Positions 54,801-64,000 of a DNA stretch of 64,000 bases are shown in pieces (position 1 is the first letter of the stretch; every line of letters begins with the position of its first letter). The stretch is from Amblyornis subalaris. Its lineage: Eukaryota > Chordata > Aves > Passeriformes > Ptilonorhynchidae. The notes beneath the pieces are model-generated. The model did not search any database, was not told the origin of the DNA, and saw nothing but the letters and a program-made list of their open reading frames with translations. The translations under genes and the position numbers were made by a program. The stretch spans positions 3,891,403 through 3,955,402 of the forward strand of contig JACAXG010000069.1 in NCBI GenBank assembly GCA_018881555.1, written 5' to 3'.

Positions 54801-57800
54801 ATTAATCCAAACTGCCAATGGAAAAGATTTTGAGCTATGCCAAACTCTATGCAGTTGCATCTGAGTTAGATGCATAGAGATAGACTTTTGCTAAATCTTA
54901 TCAGGCCAGGATGCTTGGATGGAAATTTAGAGCACAGCTGGAGGACATAATATATTAAAGCTTCAGCAGATACTTGCTCAGTAACTAAAATACTGTATTC
55001 TCTTTACTTGTCTTTGGCACCATCTTTTCTTCCATCTTAATCTTCTAGCTACTATTGAAGTTCTAAGGACCGTGTTTTTCCTCTTCAGAAGCTGTACATG
55101 AAAAGTGCACTTGATTTACACACAATTGGATTGTAAATATGAATTAACCATTCATTCAGAACCTTCAAATGTCCAGCAAAATGGTAGGAGCTACTTTCCT
55201 AAATTGACTATGGTTCATCAAGAAATCCAAGGCTAGTACCCTGCACTAAAGAGCAGTAATAAAAAGGCAAAAATTATCAAAGAAATCCCAAGAGTTCACA
55301 AAATATGAGAACACACACATAGAAGATGCACTGGAGGAAGGGCTTAGAATATCCATAACTCCAGAAGTCTAGGCTTTTATCATGTCCAGGTGGCAAGAGT
55401 CGATACAATTTCGGTTTACTAATAAAAGCAAGTTTTTTCAACAATTTTACAAAGGCTGGATCAATCCAGGGAAGTATGGGGGAGGATGACTTCCCAAGCT
55501 TACAAAGAATAACTGTGAAATCAGGACGGCTTCTCCTTAGCCAAAACATATTCCTTATGTGTCCCTATGAAAAAGGAAATTGAGTCACAAATAGTTGCTA
55601 GAGCAACTAGAAAGGGTGTAATACTGTATATATTCTGACACACAAAGTGTCTAAGTAAGAGTTACAGCGTAAGTGACTATTTTGTCTTGTAGTATAATAA
55701 ATGCCCTTATTGGAAATTGAGCAAATAGGAATGCAATATGGGAAAATACATCCATGCTGAACTCAGATTGCTCAGGACATTATAATCTGTAACAGAAACA
55801 ACACTAAGAGCCTACTTCCCCAGCAAATTATATGAACAGCTTTATTTCACATCAGTTCAAAATAAAAGTATTTAGTATTCAATTTTATAACCAAGTATTT
55901 TGTAACACAGTGAAGTAGTCATTAGTTCAGTTTTGCTTTCCAAATATGTTTTTGTCTGGGGAAATAAAAACTGGGTGCCTTACCATTGTGATGGATTTCA
56001 CTGGGATGTGTTCTTGAGAAGTGCCAGCCTTCGGTTCATTCCAGTCTGGAAATTTAATTACTTCCTTTCCACATGAAGGTTTCTTTGGATATGACTTCAG
56101 TGGTGAGGAAGGAGGAAATCTACAATTAGAGAATATTTTTAAAGCCTCTGAATGCCAACCTAATCAGTATTTACCAATGCAAAATTGTAGTAGGCCTTCA
56201 CATGCAAAAATACAGCAAATGCTTTGGACATTCACAGTGCAACTTAGTTCCCTGTAGACTGGTGCTATGTGATACGTAAAGCATTGTGAAACGTCTTGTT
56301 TGGCCTCCAGCTGCTGCTCCAGAACAGTTCAGGTCCTTTGTATCTCCCATGACATAGCTGAGCCTTGGGTGAATACCAGTGCATTTTATATAGCACTAGC
56401 TGCCTATCCATAGACAGCTGACTCATGTCTTCACTAGAAGATGATGATTTTGCTGAAAAATCTGTGGGTATATTTTCCCCCATGTCAAGTGCATTGTTAG
56501 CATGCATTTCCTAAAGCAAAACTACATAGCTAAGTCGCATGACTAACACTTGGATTTAATTAGAGTGCATGCAAGTGTCCACACAAACTTTTGTCCACAT
56601 TACCATGTTCTTCTGTGTTTACATGCTTTCTGTGCGAAGATCATATCCTGCAGTTCTTTTCTGGAGTCTTTTTCCAGCTGGTTTTGCGGGTAACTATTTG
56701 ACTTCTTAAGGCATTTCAAGAAGTGCCTTGAAGAAATTAGCAGAAATAAGCCCTAAACCAGCCCTTGTAGAAAACAAGGAAAACAAACTATCCTGCTTGA
56801 CCAGAATCAAATTACTGCTAAGCTTAGGTCAGAGCACGTACAAAGGAATTAATGACAGCATATCAGAAAGACAAATCAGTTAGATGGCAACACCACATCA
56901 GACTGGCCCAGATCCAATCTTGTCTACTTTGACTTCCAGGTTTTAGATGCCGAGATTCCTGATGCTCCAAGAAACTACTTAAGCCTCACTCTTTTAAATG
57001 AGAATGTAAAAGAGAGATATGCTTGTGACTTTGCAATAAGAGCTTGTACTCTGCTGGATAGCATGCATATATATCCTAGCAGAAAGATATGCTCAAGAAA
57101 TCCTCAAGTTTCTCCAAAATTTCACCCCATCCTCTCAAGGCACTTCAAACATTTAATTAGTTTTTAATTTAAATCTGTATTTCAGTTTTGCTAGTCCAGT
57201 AGTGTTAACCCTGCATGGGTTAAACACAATGATTGTTTTGACCACACACACTGATCCCATTTGGCACATTCCACAGTGTTGTTCAACAGCACATCTGCGA
57301 CACAGAGATATCACTTTCATCAAACCCTGAGTAGCAGCAAGCACCTCACACTAATCCTGCAAGATTTACTCTGTCTTTTAAAAGTAAGCCATATTAGATG
57401 GCAGATGTTCAGCTGTTGAGTGTTCTGAACCATTTTTCAGATATTTATTATTTCTTACGAGTTTAATGTCAAAGTAAAACATACCCACATATCTGCAGCC
57501 TTTCTCCTTTGTCTTACACTATTCTCAGCAGTTCCATGCTTCTCCTCCAGTTCTTCACAATTTTTAGTTTTGTGTCATTTGCTGCCCCGATTCGCAAAAA
57601 AACAGTAAGAGAATAAGTTCTTACAAGCAGAAAAAGGAGGTGCATTCCCTTTTTTCAGGCAGCGTTACAGCAAGATCTAGATGGAGACGGATTAACGTTG
57701 CTCAAAGCTAGGAACGGAGGAGCATTCCAAAGCTGATGCATCAAGATCAGAATGGTTTATAGCCAGCAACACTAGTTTTAGGAGTTTACAAAAAGAGGAA

Positions 57801-60792
57801 CTAGAGATACCTGTTGGTCCAGAACAAAGGATGCAGATCAAGATCAACTAACACTGGTGTCCGTGGTATAACGAGTATTACTGCTGAATTCCCGGAAGAT
57901 TGCTATCAATGCGAGACTACTAACCGTTTTGCTTTTAATAGGATTGCTTAGATTAAAAAAAAAAATGTAAAGACCAACAGCTTCCAAAACTGTAACTTCT
58001 CATTCATTATTGTAAACTAAACTGAGCCAGTAAGGCAGGACACACTGATAGTCTTTGCTATTTTTAGAAGTCACATTAGATCTTATCCTCACATTTAATA
58101 CTTGCCAAAGACTCTTAGGTAAATCAACATTTGGCATCATCTCTTTTGCATACTCTGTGGATGAACAAGAGCAGACAGCTACACTTACACCTGAAGTTAA
58201 TGAATGACACAACTGTGCATCACAGTGTACAGTTACAGTATATTAACACAAAACTTTATAGAAAACGTATGAAGCATGTCAATATTTCCAGAGTAAACAC
58301 TGTCAGTGGAATTGACTGATACCACTACCTCTGTCAGCACTGTGAGGAGAAAAAAATCCGTATTTTAAACATAACAGTAGAAAAGTCCACCAGAGGGAGC
58401 TGCCAGGACACTGAATACGTGAATAAAATAGGCTCGAAAACAAATGTTTAGGTACTTAAATAGAAGAGAAGCATGTTTTGACACTTAAAGCCATAAGTAA
58501 CGTACATAGCTTATTTACGCACCAGGCCCAGTGAGGAAAAAGCTGGCTCCAGTTCAAGATGCATAAAAGCTATGCAGCTTTAGTTGAAAAACGTTCAATT
58601 AGTAACTTAGTTATCTTTTCAATGAAGGTGGAGAAAGAACATCACAACAAAATATACAACAAAAGAATTCTCTTGTCCAATAGCAGATCATTCAGCAGAG
58701 CGCGCAGAAAATGAAAAGAACAGAAATATTTCACCCAGTCAACTTTCACAGCCTGCAGCTCAGTAAAGTCATGACTGAAAATACAAGGGAATGAAAGAAC
58801 AAAATAATTTGAATGGGTCATGATGCTAATGCAAACGAAACAAACAAAAAATCCCACAGCCACACAAACACGGCAAAACCAAACCAAAGACACATAGCAT
58901 AACAACAGCAGTTACCAAAACCCATCTTTTGACAAGAGTCAATGCCCAGAAAAAAAGAGCAAAAGTGCAACAGAGCAAAATGAAAAATTGACTACATAGA
59001 TAGCAAGTGGGAATTCAGTATTATCCATTTTCTCAAAGAGAATATTAAGAAATCATTATCTCAAAGTTAATATGTAAAATTTAAGTATGTAATAATAACT
59101 ATAATAAGTAGAAGCATAGATTTATTGCTAACCTATTTTCCCTATTGTTTTTCATGAAGATAACTCCCATTTCCTCAAAAAAAGAAGGCTTATCATGATG
59201 CAAATCCATCCTTAGGGTAATGGTCATTTTTATACTACTTTTGCACTGAACAGGACACTATAAGATGGTACAAATTCAGAACCTGCAACTTCTGGACACC
59301 CAACCCTTAACCGAGGTCACAAGAGGTCAAACAAGCCAGTTCAGTAATGCCAAGCCTTTATTACAAAGAAAATTCTTTTTCTCTGTTAACAAGCTGTGTG
59401 GCTTATCCCACCAGGGATAAGTAAGCAATCACCCTTGACAATAAGCATATATCAGTCTTATCAATCCTATCTCTTAAATCAAATATGTCTTAACAAATAT
59501 CTCTTATCAATCTACAAACCGAGGAGAATAAAAAAAGGTTCTATCATGAATAACTTAGATTTAGAAGGCCTTTCTCTTCTCTCAGAAGAAGTAGAAACAG
59601 CAACCAAAATAGTCAGGGAGATGGAGGAGAAGTAGGACAACTGAAGGTGGATGATCAATGGCATTCTCGCTTCCATCTATGTCGTCTTGAGATGCACTCT
59701 CCCAACACTAACTAACCTGATGTCTACCATCAGCAACCAGAACTCGATATCTTGACAAAGCTGCAAAAGCTTTTGTTGATATTCAAAGAATGTAACTGAA
59801 TAGAAGTGACCTTCAAAAATATTTAAAAACAGACCGGAAAACTGAAGTCAAATATTAAATCATGAGTTATCCGTTAGAAAGAAAACTAAAGTCTTTAAAA
59901 GGAAGGGGGGAAGCATATCGACACATTTTCAGAGGCATTCTACAAAAATACTTGTAAGACACGAACAAGAGTTATCATAACCAGTTTCCAAAAAACCAAA
60001 ATTTTTCAAAGACCGGGTACAGACTTACCGATATAAATGGCCATCGTCTTCAAAGTCCTCTTTGCCCCATCTTCCTTTAATATCTTCGATAACATGATTT
60101 TTCAGGAATTTTTTAAGCAGCTTAACCGTTTGATCGCGAGTCACTTCTGGGCCAAAGTTTTGATTAGAGCCGAGTAGCTCATGCAAACAGTCCACGGCCT
60201 CCGAGGCTTTGAAGCAACGCTCGTAGCTCTTGAAACGACAGCGGTGCTTCCGTAAGGGCATCCCAGCACGGAAGAGCTCGATTATCTCGTTCCACTGGGG
60301 AAGGAGAACAAAGCAAATCGTTACAGGAGCTCCTCTCCCGGAAGCGTCTTCCCTCCCCAGCGCGGCCAGAGCGCAGCCAGCTCCGCAGGTAGAACTACGC
60401 ACTTTTGTGACCATCTGCGTGTACGAGAATACCGAAACCTAAGCCCAGGATTCGACACCTGAGAACAAACACCATGTTTAGGAGGCTGAAATATTTAGAG
60501 CCCCGTACTACCCGCGGCTATACGAATACGGCTTTAGCCTCCCTTAGATGTTACCAGGACAAAAGGCTGGACCGGCCGGGCTCTGCGCCGCGGCAGCCCC
60601 TGGCGCACCCACCCCCCACTCACGCGGCCTGGGAGCACCGGCCAGTACCAGGGAGGCCCGAGAGCGAGCGGCCGCCGGGCGAGAGGCACGAGCGAGCGGG
60701 CGCGCGGCCGTGCGGCCGTGCCGGGGGTCGCGGCGAGCACTCACCAGGCGGGTGGCGCGGTACGGCCCGGGCCCCACCAGCCGCGGCTCCAT
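42672..60792 (-). CDS. DEPDC1B: DEPDC1B, complete coding region in 11 exons (gene span, introns included)
   Basis: Joining the 11 minus-strand exons listed below gives an uninterrupted 1,590-nt frame: 529 residues plus TAA at 42672-42674. Every junction is GT/AG and all phases agree. I recognise the product from its start ([16 protein letters not shown]), its DEP-domain text ([26 protein letters not shown]) and its end ([15 protein letters not shown]), which closely match vertebrate DEPDC1B; the human protein is also 529 aa as I recall. Domains: DEP about residues 24-105, linker 106-190, RhoGAP-like about 190-400, basic tail to 529. The family is known as a G2/M-expressed protein linked to Rho signalling and loss of adhesion at mitosis. 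No G-x-x-R-x-S-G arginine-finger motif is visible in the RhoGAP-like part, so GAP catalysis is doubtful. Cys52 replaces the usual DEP tryptophan. The frame stays open upstream to about 61110, but homology fixes the start at 60792. Confidence 0.97.
43142..43327 (-). CDS. DEPDC1B: DEPDC1B coding exon 10 (residues 415-476)
   Basis: The acceptor TCTTCAG precedes 43327. The exon encodes [20 protein letters not shown], then [28 protein letters not shown] and a lysine run (KDKKKKLKQ). The donor is GTAAAT (43141), phase 0. The block [11 protein letters not shown] matches DEPDC1B. No stop-free long frame marks this exon, so homology and splice sites carry the call. Length is 186 nt, 62 codons. Confidence 0.95.
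43987..44163 (-). CDS. DEPDC1B: DEPDC1B coding exon 9 (residues 356-414)
   Basis: A long pyrimidine tract and CAG acceptor precede 44163. The exon encodes [34 protein letters not shown] and [18 protein letters not shown]. It ends at CAA followed by GTAACT (43986-43981), phase 0. This is the C-terminal part of the RhoGAP-like domain and is highly conserved. Length is 177 nt, 59 whole codons, so skipping it would keep the frame. Confidence 0.96.
45649..45815 (-). CDS. DEPDC1B: DEPDC1B coding exon 8 (residues 300-355, RhoGAP-like)
   Basis: The acceptor AAATCAG precedes 45815. The exon encodes [31 protein letters not shown] and [16 protein letters not shown]. It ends ...RTRTL at a GTATGT donor (45648), phase 0. 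The [13 protein letters not shown] block is a hallmark of DEPDC1 and DEPDC1B and of the RhoGAP fold (the 'LP..N...L' helix). Length is 167 nt. Confidence 0.96.
46597..47730 (-). mobile_element. CR1 LINE fragment in DEPDC1B intron 7, minus orientation
   Basis: It starts with TCATAGGATTATAGAAATTG on plus and includes 'CTCTCTGGTCAACCACTTCC' and antisense ORF2 blocks further on. It is old and diverged. It lies in the same orientation as DEPDC1B, between exons 8 and 7, and adds about 1.1 kb to the intron. The right boundary is approximate. Confidence 0.82.
49031..49171 (-). CDS. DEPDC1B: DEPDC1B coding exon 7 (residues 253-300, RhoGAP-like)
   Basis: The acceptor TTTGTAG precedes 49171. The exon completes Trp253, then [32 protein letters not shown] and [14 protein letters not shown] follow. 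It ends with one base of Gly300 at GTAAGT (49030-49025), phase 1. The KEPLLTF block corresponds to the RhoGAP motif around the conserved 'LP.PLL' helix. Length is 141 nt. Confidence 0.96.
49644..49691 (-). CDS. DEPDC1B: DEPDC1B coding exon 6 (48-nt micro-exon, residues 237-253)
   Basis: This exon is too short to stand out as an open frame. I found it by looking for the missing ELPHW block between exons 5 and 7. The acceptor GAGCAG precedes 49691 and the donor GTAAGT is at 49643-49638. Phase is 1 on both sides, so skipping it would keep the frame. It encodes [16 protein letters not shown] and the first base of Trp253, matching vertebrate DEPDC1B nearly residue for residue. Confidence 0.94.
50718..50848 (-). 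CDS. DEPDC1B: DEPDC1B coding exon 5 (residues 193-237, start of RhoGAP-like domain)
   Basis: The acceptor TTTGCAG precedes 50848. The exon completes Arg193 and continues [30 protein letters not shown] and [11 protein letters not shown]. It ends with the first base of Lys237 at a GTGAGT donor (50717-50712), phase 1. In active RhoGAPs the arginine-finger loop falls near this part of the fold; no such motif is visible here. Length is 131 nt. Confidence 0.95.
51029..51440 (-). mobile_element. CR1 LINE fragment A in DEPDC1B intron 4, minus orientation
   Basis: Antisense CR1 3' end (TTCATAGAATATCCTGAG at the left edge, then TCCCCTGACACAACTTCAGG). It belongs to the same CR1 type as the 24-kb copy. 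It ends beside a short 18-bp tandem repeat. Confidence 0.9.
51446..51490. repeat. 18-bp tandem repeat, 2.5 copies
   Basis: The unit GGTTTAGTACCTAGAAAA occurs perfectly at 51446-51463 and 51464-51481, with a half unit after. It lies exactly between the two intron-4 CR1 segments. Confidence 0.9.
51525..52570 (-). mobile_element. CR1 LINE fragment B in DEPDC1B intron 4, about 1 kb, minus orientation
   Basis: It repeats the block already seen in fragment A (CTTTGAACTCTGTCAGGCTTGG, TCCCCTGACACAGCTTGATTCC) and then extends deeper into ORF2 (antisense). The plus-strand text ACTGACAGGCCTGTAATTACC belongs to the polymerase region. Frameshifts and stops are present. The right end is approximate. Confidence 0.85.
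52700..53035. other. GC-richer unclassified stretch in DEPDC1B intron 4
   Basis: Between CR1 fragment B and exon 4 there are about 330 bp of noticeably GC-richer DNA with CpGs. I cannot assign it to CR1 or to either LTR family. A 96-codon open frame crosses it but has no recognisable content. Confidence 0.4.
53579..53706 (-). CDS. DEPDC1B: DEPDC1B coding exon 4 (residues 151-193)
   Basis: The acceptor TTTCAG lies before 53706, and the exon opens with [15 protein letters not shown], a strongly conserved DEPDC1B block. It ends ...[10 protein letters not shown] plus two bases of Arg193 at a GTGAGT donor (53578-53573), phase 2. The human protein, as I recall it, has Tyr rather than Arg at the split codon. 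It covers the entry into the RhoGAP-like domain. Length is 128 nt. Confidence 0.95.
53707..60028 (-). other. DEPDC1B introns 2 and 3 (with exon 3 between them)
   Basis: Intron 3 is 53707-55983 and intron 2 is 56120-60028. Both are AT-rich with only short open frames and no recognised transposon or nested gene. Intron 1 (60295-60744) is short and GC-rich. Confidence 0.8.
55984..56119 (-). CDS. DEPDC1B: DEPDC1B coding exon 3 (residues 105-150, linker)
   Basis: The acceptor ends TTGTAG at 56120. The first base completes Arg105, then [14 protein letters not shown] follows. The exon ends ...SITM at a GTAAGG donor (55983), phase 0. The proline- and lysine-rich text matches the DEPDC1B linker just after the DEP domain. 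It is less conserved than the flanking domains, as is usual for this linker. Length is 136 nt. Confidence 0.94.
60029..60294 (-). CDS. DEPDC1B: DEPDC1B coding exon 2 (residues 17-105, DEP domain)
   Basis: A CAG acceptor precedes TGG at 60294. The exon runs 266 nt to a GTAAGT donor (60028-60023), phase 2. It encodes almost the whole DEP domain, a winged-helix-like module used for membrane or GPCR/Rho-regulator docking. Recognisable blocks are [14 protein letters not shown] and [15 protein letters not shown]. The codon at 60187-60189 is TGT (Cys52), where DEP domains of this family normally carry Trp (AVDWL); the other recognisable blocks look conserved. Confidence 0.96.
60745..60792 (-). CDS. 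DEPDC1B: DEPDC1B coding exon 1 (residues 1-16)
   Basis: The ATG is at 60792-60790 and lies inside the CpG island. It encodes [16 protein letters not shown] and stops at a consensus GTGAGT donor (60744-60739), phase 0. The start is chosen by identity to the conserved vertebrate N-terminus ([11 protein letters not shown]). Its context is GCCC-ATG-G: +4 is G, but -3 is C, so the Kozak match is only moderate. An 11-bp duplication (gcgacggctcc at 60803-60813 and 60814-60824) lies just upstream in the presumed 5' UTR. Confidence 0.95.
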
Positions 60793-60935
60793 GGGCGCGG
60801 CCGCGACGGCTCCGCGACGGCTCCGCGCCGCGTTTGAATCCGCGCCGGGCGCCGCCGCCTTCGCCCATTGGGTGGCGGGCGCGGCACGTGACGGGTCCGC
60901 ACCGCTCTTGATTGGCGGGGGCGGGGGCGGAGCAG
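60793..60935 (-). promoter_or_regulatory. DEPDC1B proximal promoter with G2/M-type elements
   Basis: Read toward the gene (minus strand), this stretch has GC boxes (60915-60930), a CCAAT box (ATTGG on plus at 60911-60915), a palindromic E-box CACGTG (60885-60890), a second CCAAT box (60867-60871) and a CHR-like TTCAAA (TTTGAA on plus at 60833-60838) with GGCGC just upstream of it. No TATA box is visible. Paired NF-Y sites plus a CDE/CHR element near the start site are known signatures of DREAM/MuvB-controlled late cell-cycle genes, which fits DEPDC1B. The CHR is about 41 nt from the ATG, so the start site is probably close by. The motifs are seen directly; their function is inferred. Confidence 0.7.
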
Positions 60936-61049
60936 GGGCCGGGGCGGCTCCTCTGGGGGAGCGGGAGGGCTTTGCGCGTGTGGGCGCCGCAGCGGCCGGC
61001 GGGCTCTTCCCGGCTGCCCGCGGGCCTCGGCCGTGTGTGTACTTTTCTG

Positions 61050-61357
61050 ACGGGACAGTGCCTGGAGCATGGAGCCAGGCTCTTCTCGGTGGTGCCAAGC
61101 AGTAGGACAAGCGGCAACGGGCAGAAACTGATGCCCAGGAAGTTCCACCGGAGCATGAGGAAGAACTTTTTTACTGTGCGGGTACTGTGCACTAGAACAG
61201 ATTGCACAGAGAGCTTGTGGAGTCTCCCTCACTGGAAATATTCAAGAACTGCCCGGATGCAATCCTGTGCCATGTGCTCTGGGATGGCCCTGCTTGAGCA
61301 GGGAGGTTGGACCAGATGACCACTGTGATCCCTTCCAGCCTGACCCCGTCTTTGATT
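61050..61357 (+). mobile_element. CR1 LINE 3' fragment abutting the DEPDC1B CpG island
   Basis: This is plus-oriented CR1 3' sequence: GACAGTGCCTGGAGCATGG, AGGAAGTTCCACCGGAGCATG, GGAGGTTGGACCAGATGACC and GATCCCTTCCAGCCTGACCC. It is 5'-truncated and begins about 115 bp upstream of the last GC box of the promoter. It points away from DEPDC1B. Confidence 0.93.
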
Positions 61358-64000
61358 GGCAACAGGTTAGAGCATGTCAGGGAAATATGGGCCGGCAAAT
61401 TGCTGCCCCGATAAAGAGAACACAGTCTTGGCATTGATTAAACAAACAAAACAAAAAAATCAATCAAAAAACCCCAACCCCAAACCAACATTTTTCAATG
61501 TTTTTAAACCGTTTCCAGTTAAATTTTTTGTTCAAGAATTTTGTTTTGAATTCAGGCAGTGTGTGGGATAATAATTACTTGCAATTACACTTGATATTAT
61601 TCCTACAAAAGACAGGAGTTGATGGTGGTGCTCATTCAGTTGTTGTATATTACCTTTTTATGAGCATTTTATGAGCATTTTAAAGAAAGGGTGATTTGGA
61701 AAGTAAACAGGAAACCTCCATTATAAGGTGGGAGATTTTGATACAAAGTCAGCTATACTGCAGGGGCAGGGATATAACTGAAACTCCTGTGATACCTATT
61801 CCAGATCAGCTGTCTCTGTTAATTTTTAGGACTCTCAGAGGAGAGGAGTGGCTGGTGAAACCAGTGTTTCTTCTCCACCAGGTCTAAGGAAAAATAAAAT
61901 TTTAACCCCATTACCCTCATTGTCAGTCAACATTCACCATAACATGGATGACTTAGCTGACTCTTGCATTCCTCTTGCTAGCCTAAAAAGTATACACTTA
62001 CACATGTGAGATGCACAGTTTTTAGGTCCATATAAAGACTGTGTGATTCTCATGTTGTGTGTAGGAGGACAGGATTTGTTTCATATCGATGTCATTGGCA
62101 TAGTTACACTCTGTGCATCCTCTTAGATGCATCCATACAACTCACTGAAACAATGCATTCTCTTTCTCCAAATGCTTCATAACTCACAGAAAACTAAACC
62201 ACTGTGCAAGCAATTATGCAGCAGGAATCTGACATGGCACTTGCTGACAGCCCACACAATGATTAACATCTCCAGTTTCTGCTCCTGCTTATTAGTTCCT
62301 AATCTCAAACAACTGACTCTGGAAGCCTTTGGCTAGTGTACAACTGCTGGAATTGAAAGTTTTCCTGGCTCCTTTCTGTTGAGAACCTGTCCACATGCAG
62401 CGCTCCTTAGCTTTGACTGTGTATAGTCTCAGCTCCTACTTAAGCCCAAGTGAGTTTGAAAAATCAGTTGCAGGTCTAGCTCCCAAACCAATAAACAAGT
62501 ACGTGTCCCTTCACAACCAGCTGCAGGATGCATTCCTCCATCCATATTTAGGAGGCAGGAAAGGAGATACAATTGCAAAATCAGAGACCAGAACTAGGAC
62601 TTCCCCGACCAGCACATAAATCATCTGCAAGACTAGAGAGTAATGCCCACTTCCCTGCACAAGAAGCAGAGGGTAGTATCATCCAGTTTTCACTACATAC
62701 TAGCTATTACAGTCTTTCCCTCAAAAGGGAAAATTTCCCAAACACATTTGAACGTACAGGCTCAAGAAGGCCTAAAAGAACCAAATTATCCCACTTCCTT
62801 CATCAATACTTAGGTAATAAATAATTATACGTATATTAAAAAAAAGGTTTTAAATATAAAACTGGGAAATCCTTTCCGGCTATTTGAAAAAACAGCTACA
62901 GATCTCTGTCCTTAAGAGAAGACCCCCTAGTACTGGAAGCCAAGGGCATGCATATGGGCCAGAGGCTGGATTTGAGACTTTGATTCAGTGATGGACTGCA
63001 TTTCCCACTGAAAACATGGCAGCTGTTTGAGATCTTGTGATAAAGCACCTCTTCACATGCACTGCCAGAGAGCAGGGAACTGATGATTCCAGGGTCAAGC
63101 ACCTGAAATTCAGGGGTCGCAATACAGATCTCAAGTCGTCCCAATACTTTGGGACTACTTTCAAACTGCCATGAGAGCTGACAGCTACAGGGATTAGACA
63201 GTGAAAAGATAAAATAGAAATGTTTTTTGTTTGTTTTATAAAGATGATTTGATGTCATCTCAAAAGAAAACATTTGCAACACAAGTCCAAGCTAAAGTTT
63301 AAATTCCTTTAGCATTTATAATGCACCATAAATGTCAATAAAAGTGTTCAGGTAACAAAGCTTACTCTCTTGGAACTGTGCAACACGGAGGCTATTAAAA
63401 TCTGCCCCAAAGCTTTGGTAATTGAAAATCCCACAGATCAGATAAAGTAAAAAGCAAATATTGCAAGCCTTTCTTTAATGTTGTAGAACACAGTACCTTT
63501 AATGGTAATATTAATTTAAACACATTTAATTCCTCATTTCCAGGTCTGTTGCATCACCAATTCCTTAATGAACTCATGCAGTACAAATGCAACTTACATA
63601 CAAATAGGTAGTTCCTGTGATTTCTACGCACATGTGACCCTAACAATCTGCCTAAACTGGAAAACAACATACTCGTTAATGCTACACAGACTGGAAGCCA
63701 TGCCCAGGCACCACTGCCTGCCCCACTTTCAGAAGCTCAGAGAATGTCACATATATTTTTGCCTGGTTCCAGACAAGGTAACTGGAGTAACTTTAACCTT
63801 GGTTGATAAAAACAAGCCATAATAATAAAATAAAAACCAAAATAACACAAACTCTTTCTCGGCATGTATTTCAATAGATAATGGAAGAAAGTAGAGCACA
63901 GTACAATCACGGTAGGCAACATTTAAGTTTCAATCAAAAAAAAAATTTTTCTACATTTTGTTTGAGTACTAAGATTTTGGCTACTGAATTACAAGATTCC
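61358..64000. other. Unassigned sequence upstream of DEPDC1B
   Basis: AT-rich, with frames up to 128 codons and none recognisable. ELOVL7 is the expected next gene in vertebrates, in the same orientation, so its 3' UTR could reach here. I see no coding similarity and no clear minus-strand AATAAA that would support it. Confidence 0.5.

Larger units (their letters stand above)
60560..61090. promoter_or_regulatory. CpG island at the DEPDC1B 5' end
   Basis: Base composition changes abruptly from AT-rich flanks to very GC- and CpG-rich sequence, which covers exon 1, the start of intron 1 and the promoter. Long stop-free frames on both strands here are a by-product of the GC content, not genes. 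The right edge merges into a CR1 fragment. Confidence 0.85.

Noticed and set aside
60474..61319. Long overlapping open frames of 135-195 codons on both strands near the DEPDC1B promoter
   Set aside because: They lie in the CpG island, where stops are rare by composition, and run into CR1 sequence. The proteins are Ala/Pro/Arg/Gly-rich with no domain. Only the 16-codon exon 1 is supported.
61358..64000. ELOVL7 coding exon
   Set aside because: No frame resembles an elongase (no HxxHH-type box or C-terminal lysine motif). At most the untranslated end could be here.

Overview
The window is vertebrate nuclear DNA, almost certainly from a neognath and probably neoavian bird. The evidence is many 5'-truncated CR1 LINE fragments with the avian ATTCTGTG-type 3' tail, plus two avian endogenous-retrovirus LTR families. 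Codon-level similarity to a known vertebrate gene agrees, and there are no bacterial gene arrays, operons or CRISPR arrays. Most of the window is AT-rich, single-copy-looking non-coding DNA. There is one sharp CpG island near 60.6-61.1 kb.

One protein-coding gene can be reconstructed completely: DEPDC1B (DEP domain containing 1B), on the minus strand from about 60.8 kb down to 42.67 kb. I assembled it by hand as 11 coding exons with canonical GT/AG junctions and compatible phases. The result is a 1,590-nt open reading frame (529 codons plus stop), the same length as I recall for human DEPDC1B. The protein has an N-terminal DEP domain (exon 2), a RhoGAP-like domain (about exons 5-9) and a basic C-terminal tail. 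The promoter lies in the CpG island and holds two CCAAT boxes, a CACGTG E-box, GC boxes and a CHR-like element. That combination is typical of G2/M genes.

Layout. 1-42 kb: intergenic; from conserved vertebrate synteny it should lie between PDE4D and DEPDC1B (Z-linked in birds), but I found no PDE4D exon. It holds a solo LTR (12.75-13.28 kb), a back-to-back CR1 cluster (17.45-19.1 kb), two LTR copies of a second ERV family (21.57-22.55 kb and 31.98-32.74 kb) and CR1 pieces at 24.0 and 28.9 kb. 41.4-42.2 kb: a tandem duplication and an unidentified segment just beyond the gene's 3' end. 42.67-60.79 kb: DEPDC1B, with CR1 insertions in introns 4 and 7. 60.8-61.05 kb: promoter. 61.05-61.36 kb: a CR1 fragment abutting the island. 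61.4-64 kb: unassigned; ELOVL7 would be expected further right but is not seen.

I found no novel multi-gene system. The items most worth a second look are a cysteine in place of the core DEP-domain tryptophan, the DEPDC1B promoter architecture with its adjoining CR1, and the unclassified 41.4-42.2 kb segment.
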